Shown: piece after piece, positions 52,732 through 61,700 of the stretch | Position numbering within the stretch: the stretch's first letter is position 1 | Layout of the letters: every line of letters begins with the position of its first letter | Source of the DNA: Alviniconcha marisindica | Taxonomy: Eukaryota; Mollusca; Gastropoda; Provannidae | Assembly: GCA_018857735.1 (NCBI GenBank) | Contig: JABMCL010000865.1 | Coordinates: 235,001-299,000 of the forward strand | Length of the DNA: 64,000 nucleotides | Direction of reading: 5' to 3' | Notes under the pieces: generated by a model | What the model was told of the DNA's origin: nothing | Seen by the model: the letters and a program-made list of their open reading frames with translations, nothing else | The model's database searches: none | Position numbers and translations under genes: made by a program

Positions 52732-55700
52732 CCCCCCCCCCAACACCATTCAAATGATACTTGTACTCGAATAAAAACTGAGACCCACTCCCATCCATGC
52801 ATCTCCCCCCCCCCCCCCCCCCTCCAAAAACCCCACCACACACACAATTCAAATGATACTTGAACTCAAATAAAAACTGAAACCCACTCCCATCCACGCA
52901 TCTCCCCCCCCCCCCCCCCCCCCCCAAAAAGCACACACACAAGAACAAAAACACCACCACTTCAAATGATACTTGTACTCAAATAAAAACTGAGACCCAC
53001 TCCCATCCATGCCTCCTTCAACCCCCCCCCCCCCCCAATTCAAATGATCACATGTACTCAAACAAAACTGAGACCCACTCCCATCCAAGCCTCCTCCCCC
53101 CCCCCCCCCCCCCAAACACTTCAAATGATACTTGTACTCAAATAAAAACCTTTCCCTTACCATGCTCATCCAGCCGCGACCCCATCAAGCTGACTGCGGC
53201 CACTTTGGCCACCTCGAAAGCCGGGGTGCTCTGGTAGAGGGGGCTCTTGCCCCAGAAACTGCCCAACGCCGAGCTCTCCCCTCCCAGCATGGTGGTCTGA
53301 TGCAGGTCCTCGTTCAGCTCGTAATACACGCTCATGGCCGACTCATCCAGTGTCTGAAGGGTTGCGCTGGGCGGCAGGGACCTCTGGTCGGTGCCGTGGG
53401 GGAGGGAGGCGGGCATCTGTCCATAGGGGTGATGGCCGCTGGGTCTGGGCTGAAGAGATGCGTTCTGCCAATCGGACGGCTGCAGGGTCCTGTCGCCGGC
53501 ACCAGGGTGAAGGTGGTCCGGGAGGATCCTCGTGGCTGACCGATGGTCAGCATAATGGTCCGCTGGCTGGAGAGATGTCACCCTGGCGGGTCGGCTGGTG
53601 TCGTTGGAGATCAGGTACTTCTGCGCAAACTCTGTCCTCAGCAAGGAGGCGCTGGTCAGGAGCGTGGGCTTCGAGCCCAGGCTCTTGCAGCGCTTCTGGC
53701 GGAGAAGCTGACCGCGCCTGTGACGGAGGTCCCTGGGAGGTGTTTGCTGGCTGGCTTTTTCCCTGCCTACCATCCTCTCCCTTGTTCACAAAATCCAAGG
53801 GGCGGGACTCCACCAAGCCCCTGTTTTCCCTGCCGACAGCCTGAGCGCGAGAAGCGCCAGGGCTGGATCCACTTCGACCCGAGGGTGGGCCTAAGATTTC
53901 CATGCCATCAGGAATGTGGTGGTTGTAATGGTGGCCTGGTGGTGAGGTCTGACTGGACGGAGCATTATTAAGCTGCGGTGGATTGAATGCTTCCTGGGCG
54001 TGAGAGACTCCAGGAGCGGCAGAGTGCTGGGTTGTAGCTGGCAACAGCTGTGGAGGCGTCTGCATGGTGTACTGAAGGGGCGAGTTCTGTAAGACACTTC
54101 GCCAGCTGTCGTGAGGATACCCTGCCTCTGTGGAGGAAGGGTGCATGCCGTTACTGGCACTGTTCTCTTCTTGTAGCGGATAGTTCTCTTTCATGCTGGT
54201 TCCTGCGGGTACCTGCCCTTTCTGAGCACTGGTGGGAATATTTAAGGGCATGTCTTGCAGGCGCTTTGTGGCTTCTGCAGAAAAGGATTTGGATTTCCTC
54301 GCATCCCTCGAATCATTCATGTTCACATCAGTGTACTGAGGCAATGTTGATTTGCTTTGCTCTTGGCCAGCAAACCTGTTGTTGCCTGAGCGCGAGTGAG
54401 ATTGGGATGGGTCAGTGCTTGATTTCACTCGTGCATCAACCTTCGCATCAAGTCCTGAAAGAGCTTGACCGGATCTCTTTCTGCTGTCCGTGTCTGGCCT
54501 CAAGGAATCCTGACTTTGCTGACCTGTTGACAGATGTCTGTTGAAAGTCTGCAGGCTGTCGCCACTGCTCCCAACCTTTGACACAGAAACCCTGGAACCT
54601 TCTGAAGCCACTCCACTCTTCTGTTGGCCAAGGATCTCCATGCCAGTATTGGTTTTTGGTTTATGTGAGCTCTGCCTGTTTGTACCTTGCTGCTTTTGTG
54701 CAAAAGAATCGTCAAAACTGTGCCTGACATCAACGTCTTTTAAGTCTGCGTGCGACAGAATCTGGGACACGGACTGACTCCTGCTTTTGGACAGCTGACC
54801 CACAGGAGGCGCTGTGTTCATATTTCTTTCCGAGTAGCTTTTCTCCAGTCTCTTCTCTCTCGGGGAGGAGCTTGCCCCAACACGCACAGGCAGCCTAGAG
54901 CCCCGCTGCCGCGGAGATGTAAACGATGAAGAACCAGACGAAGACGAAGAGTTGGACGCTGTTGAAAGCGGCACAGGCTGCAAGGAAGAGGACGAGGGCA
55001 ACCTATCCCCGCTTTTCGCCTTGGCTCTGCCAACTGATGCTGACGGCAAAACTTTAGAGTCCCCTAGTTTCTGGCGCGGTTTTCTCGCACCTTCGCCACT
55101 CTCCTCCACCAGGCCGCTCCTCTCACCACCCCTGACTCCTTGCTGCTGCTTCTTCACCTTGGAGAGCTTCAGGATGGCCGAGGCAAAGTCAGAGGACTTG
55201 GTGTAGCTGTGGTTCTTGATGAAGTCGAAGACGGAGCTCATGCTGAGGGCGTCCTCCATGGACAGGTCCCCGCCCCCAGTCAGGTCCAGGATGAGGGATG
55301 ACAGCTCCTCCCTCAGCGTCGCTTCTGCATTAGCTCCCTTTCCGGCTGCGGCTTGCGTTTCCCTGACTGCTGAGGGAGGTTCTGGAGAATTCTGGGGGGA
55401 TCCTGAACCGTCAGCGTGGAGGGTTGAATCTCCAGCAACCATAGTTCTGTCCTCTGCAGGTGCAACAAAAAGGGTAATTTTTAACCAAACTACTTGCTTC
55501 CAACCCTCTGCATATATAATCAGCGGTCCACCATATCCACCCCCAGTGAGTGATCCACGTTGTGTATACTCTGTTAACCGGAAGTGATCCACATTTACCG
55601 TGTTTCTATTCACTCTGCATCTACACTGGTGTAACATGTATATTTCACTCGAAGCTTTTGACAGATTTCCTCAGAATATAAGCATGCATACTACACCTAC

Positions 55701-58700
55701 TGCCGGGAATTCAACTGTTCCAATTTGTGCAGTTGCTCTTCAATCAATTTGTTTCCCACTCCTCTAACCCCTTATAATAGGTTGAGATGATGGGGCTGGC
55801 CAGACCTTGGTCAGGTGCAAAAAGACCAATGTGGAGAAGTTGTGCCTCTGAGTGTCAAAACCTAGATTGGGAAAGTGCACCAAAACACGGTTCAAAAATG
55901 CAATTTAAGCTGTTAATGGTCTGACTTCTCTCTCTAAAAATATTCAAAAACCTGAATTCCAGGTTTCACCATTCAAAAAACTCTATTTGCAGCCCCAAGC
56001 ACAACAAAGTGACATATAAGCGTGAGCAGCAAACTGTGTTTTTTTAATTTGTGATTTCATGAATTGTTTTACCTCATGCCTGACTGAGCATGAACTGTTA
56101 AAACTCACTCGACAATCCTGAAATTAAAAACAGCTGACAGAAATCTGATAATGAGAGGCAAAGCATTGACACTGACCATCTTCGTTGCCCTCCCCTTCGG
56201 TGCGCGAGTTGACGGAGAGGATGGAGGAGGCGGTGGAGGGTGGAGACATGAACTTGATGGGGTATGGGCGGCGAGGGGGGCTCTCCAGTGGCTTGCCGAA
56301 CTCAGGCTGCAAACAAGCCGTACAAACCACCATGGATTTAACAAACAGTCTGTGTAGTCTGGAATATATACAGAAACACACAGTCTCCATGCACACCCAA
56401 ACACATGGCATCCATTCTCCATGCCCACCCAAACACATGACATATATTCTTCATGTACATGCAAACACATGACATACATTCCCCATGCACACCCGAACAC
56501 ATGACATATATTCTCCATGCACACCCAAACACATGACATACATTCCCAATGCACACCCAAACACATGACATACATTCTATGTGTGCATCCAAACAAATGA
56601 CACACATTCTCCATGCACACCCAAACACATGACATACATTCTCCTTACATCAAAACATGCAACATACATTGTCCATGCACACACAAACTTATGATGTACA
56701 TTCTCCATACATCCAAACGTGACATACATTCTCAATGCACACATAAACATGTGACATAGATTCTCCTTGTACACAAACACATTCTCCATGCACACAAATG
56801 CACACCACATTCTCTGTTCACAGACACACCACATTCTCTACGCACAGACACACCACATTCTCTATACACACAACAGTGCCTGCGATAAACCACTGCCGAC
56901 ATCTTTCACCAATACACACCACATTCTCTGTTCACAGACACACCACATTCTCTAAGCACTGACACACCACATTCTCTATACACACAACAGTGCCTGCGAT
57001 AAACCACTGCCGACATCCTTTCACCAACACACACCACATTCTCTGTTCACAGACACACCACATTCTCTATGCACACAATAGTGCCTGCGATAAACCACTA
57101 CCAACATCTTTCACCAATACCTAAGTCTACTTTTGTGACCCTTCGTGAGGATGGAGAGAAAGGCTGCAGACAGAAAGGGGAAAGGAGCAATGTGGGGAGG
57201 TGAAATGAAGGATTAACACCCAAGTCCGCAAGATCATGGCAGGTGTACGAAGACGATGCAGACGGACACCGAAGGGAGATCTCAACCAAAAGTTCTCACC
57301 CTTGGCACGTTGGGGTCACCGCCGAGAGTGCCCAGCGTCTCGGTCCTGGCGGCAATGTAGGTGCCCACGGATACCTCCAGGTTGTCTGGCGCTTCCTCCC
57401 CGGCAAGGAAACCCGAGAACTGGCTCTCGTCTCCTTCCCACGCCAACCCCTCCGCTGCCAGGGCCAAGTGGTGGTGCTGGGGAGGGTGACAGACAAGCAA
57501 ATGATTCTGCTGGGGCGCACGCACTCACACCACAGTAAGTAAGTAAGTTGGTGTTTTACGCCCAGTCAACCGGTACAGTTATATCAGGGCGACACACACC
57601 ACAGAGTAAAGCACAACCTTAACATTAGCATCACATGGATCCATGCTGACAAATTAGAAAATCCTCAAATTACAGCTGCTGTTCAAAGCCAGCACCCCCA
57701 TTTGGGGAGGGAGTGGCAACAGGAGGAGTGAGGTGTTGGGAGGTGGGGGTGTCAATGTTGATGGAAAAATCAGTTTTTTGATTTCCCGGTACTAATTCAG
57801 AGCCTTTTTTTAAGCACCTTTAAACAGAAAGCAGGCACTTTTCCAAGAATCAAAGCAACCCAAAACATGGTAGCATGTGAATAATCCCAGAGAGTGATGT
57901 CATCTGGCCAATAATGCCAAGAGAGTGATGTCATCTGACCAATAATCGCAGTGATGTCATCTGACCAATAATCGCAGTGATGTCATCTGACCAATAATGC
58001 TAAGAGAGTGATGTTATCTGACCAATAATCCCAGAGAGTGATGTCATCTGACCAATGATGCCAAGAGAGTGTTGTCATCTGACCAATAATCCCAAAGAGT
58101 GATGTCATCTGACCAATAATGCCAAGAGTGATGTTATCTGACCAATAATCCCAGAGAGTGATGTCGTCTGACCAGTAATCCCAGAGAGTGATGTCATCTG
58201 ACCAATAATGCCAAGAGAGTGGTGTCATTTGACCCAAAGTCAAGTCATCCGGCAGAGCACGTTGTCAGCTGAAGTCAGGCAAGTCCTGTGTCCAATTTCT
58301 AAACCTGGATTTCAAACGTACCTCACTGAACTTGTGGTCTTCTTCAAACTGCTTTTCGTCAGCATCCAGCAAGGCCTGGGCAGCCCCTGAGACAGCACAG
58401 AAACGCTGACCTGTCAGTCCAGTTCAATGAAGGGAAGGCAGCAAACTAGGAATCAGTGTGGGGGAAATGACTGAACCAGGAAGAGGGGCAGGTGGGGGGG
58501 GGAGAGGGGGGGAGGGGGGGGGTGTATGAAGATCAGTTGGCTGAGCAGCAGGTCAGTAGTGCTGCTGACATAGGTTCAGCAACTGAAGTGGATACCAACA
58601 TGACAGCCATGCAATGGTATTATTATTATTGATTGCTTTTATATAGCGCTATTCTCCACTCTCGAGCAGACTCACTGCGCTCGCATGTGATTCTACATGA

Positions 58701-61700
58701 GTGAATAGCTTTTTATAGCGTGATTTTTGAATATTCACTGAAGTGGTGTACTTACTGTGCTGGTATGGCTGGTGCCACATGAAACTGCTGCCATCTCGGC
58801 GCGTTCTGTGTACACCATACAACCATGCACCATGCAAAGCCACATACGTAAGGTGTATGCATGTTTAGCTGTAACCTGCCACCTGCACTTTTGGCAGAAT
58901 GACCTGGGTCTTTTACGTGCCACTGTGGTAACACGGGGTGGAACGGATACCGAAATAAGAGTCGGCACAGAAAGTTGACCCTGGAGAAGAAAATTCTCCC
59001 GCCGCTCCTGCAGGGATTCGAACCCGCGACCTTTCGATCACGAGTCCGGCGCTCTATCCACTGAGCTATAAAAACATAAATCACAGCTTTTTCCACACAT
59101 GGATGAGCAGCCAGTCAGCAGCGCTGACCAGATGTTGGTTCAGAAACTCGAGTGGATACAAACACAATAACAGTCATACAAACATGAAGACATCCGTCAC
59201 GGCTTTTTCTACGCAAACTAGTACAAATACTTGAACAGAAAGAGCAACCGTGCTGTGAGCCGGTTTGGCCTAGTGGTAAGGCGTTAGGCTGGTAAGCAAG
59301 GGACCTCGGTTCGAATCTGCTTCGGCTCTCCTTTCTCTTCAAAAGTTGCGGTATGTGGACACTGTCTTGTGACTTTGTCCCTCACAATTATGAAACATTA
59401 AAATGGCTCTCATTGCTGCTTACCTTAATGCAGAAGTCATTCTGGTGGTGATGGTGTAGCGATAGGTATATGTAATATCCCTCTCCCCACCCCTTCCCCC
59501 CGGCCCTAATAAGCCTTATGGTTTCTGTGGACGTTAAGCACCATGTTTACTTACTTAGCAACTGTGCAATGATATAAACAGAAAGTCATAAATCAGCCTT
59601 TTCCACTTAAACTAGCACAAACAGTGAAACAAAAATAGCCATGCAATCATAAAAACAGAAAATAACACTTAAAAACAACAACAACAAAAAACAAAAACAA
59701 AAAAAACTGTTCAATTCAGTACATACGTAAAACAGACAGAACAGCCACACGGCAACTTTCTGCCTACAAGGCACAACTTTTCCCATTGAGCATCTGTTTT
59801 TCTGGGTGTGTGCCTCATGTGCTGCAGTGGCTTGTAGGCCCAAATGTATGGTTAGCAGAAAGAAAGAATTTGACAATTTTTTTCCTTAAAACCAAATGAA
59901 GGTGAGAGCAAGAAAACCAAGTCACCTGCGCTCTGGAAGTTGTCATCTCCAATGTCAATGCCCAGCTCTCGCAGTTCCTTCTCCAGCTGTCTGTCTCCTT
60001 CATCCGACACTGTTCAGTACAGCAGTGTCTTCTTATTGTACTTTTTCTCAAAGCAATTATGAAAGCACTATATTTGATGTCATACTCTAAATTATCACCT
60101 TTGCTAGACATGCACTTGTTATTGTACTTTTTCTCAAAACAATTATAAGAACTGTATTTGATAACATACTCAAAATTATCACCTTTGCTAGACATGCACT
60201 TGTTATTGTACTTTTTCTCAAAACAATTATAAGAGAACTATATTTGATAACATACTAAAAATTATCACCTTTGCTAGATATGCAGTGATGTTCATGGCGA
60301 CTGAAAACCAGGTACTGCTCTTTATGTTAATATGAAAAGGACATGTACTGCTCTTTATGTTAATAGGAAAAGGACATGTACTTGTGTTCATGTTAACAGA
60401 AAAATGTGTATGATTTCAAATACTTTCTGTTCCAGGGAGTGTAGCATTCTTCCACACATCTGTGCTGCTTGATGTCACTGTCATGGTTTCCTCTGAAAAG
60501 CACAGTTAATTGAAATTTGTGCACACAAATATAAAAGAAAAGACACAGTTCAAAAGAAAATCAGCTGGTAGTCAGCATAAAAAGCCCAGACCAATTACAG
60601 TTGAACTGATAATGATATCTGCATACCTTAACTTTAAAACTAATATTTCAGAGAAATTAAAGACCACATTCTTTCTTTTAAATATGCTTCAGTTTTTCAC
60701 ATTTTGTTTCTCTCAAATGATGTGTTTCTGATACAACAACTGCTTTGCACATCTATATAAAATGAGCAGCGTTCACAGAAGCAGAATACGCGCAAAACAC
60801 AACAAAAACAGAAAACTGCCATCAACTCACTCTTGTCCATTTTTCTTTTGGGCAGTGCTGGAGCACGTGGTTTCCGGAATGGTCCGTCAAATGAACCGCT
60901 GCCTTTAGCAGGAAGTCCATCCAATGAACCGTTGCCTTTAGCAGGAAGTCCATCCAATGAACCACTGCATTTAGCAAGACATCCATCCAATGAACCACTG
61001 GCTTTAGCAGGAGGTCCATCCAATGAACCGCTGCCTTTAGCAGGAAGTCCATCCAATGAACTGCTGCTGTTAACAGGAAGTCCGTCCAATGGTCCGCTGG
61101 CTTTAGCAGGAAGTCCATCCAATGACCTGCTTACATTGGCTGACAAAGACTGGTAAGTGAACTGAGCTGTTTCAGGCTTTTCTCTGGAAACTTCCCGATT
61201 ACCAATGCTGGTTTCTGCAGACCTGAAACAACAGAACAACATGGGAAACAAAGTGGCCAACAAGTCTAAATGATGTTCACTCACTACATTAAGCAACCCC
61301 CCCTCCCCCCATAAATGGAGTGGCAACACCCTTTCCAAAACGGCTTAACTCAGAAAAGGGTGGTTTCGAAAGATGGGCAACCTTCTGTGTCTAACTGCTT
61401 CCTAGGATGTTAAAACTTTTATTCATTTTGTTTCTTTTTGCTGGTTTGTTTTTTTACTGTCCTGGGGCCTGGCGAAAAAGTTGCTTCCCTGTTTCAAAAA
61501 CGATCTAATGAAAACTTGTAAGAAATAGGGTAGGAGCACATAGTTGTGGGCTTTCCTGAGCGCACAGATACATCCTGCACTGAACCAAACTGCAGATCAC
61601 AGAAAGCAGGTTGTGTTTTTCAGACCTCTGTGTTGACACAGACAAAATCAGAACCGTTTGGAAGCTAGTTTCCAATCTACCCTCTCTACTGCCTTTCCCA

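Noticed and set aside
59257..59330. A possible functional tRNA gene.
   Set aside because: A and B boxes and end pairing are present, but the anticodon arm pairs poorly and the sequence continues into a tail also seen elsewhere, so a SINE head is more likely.
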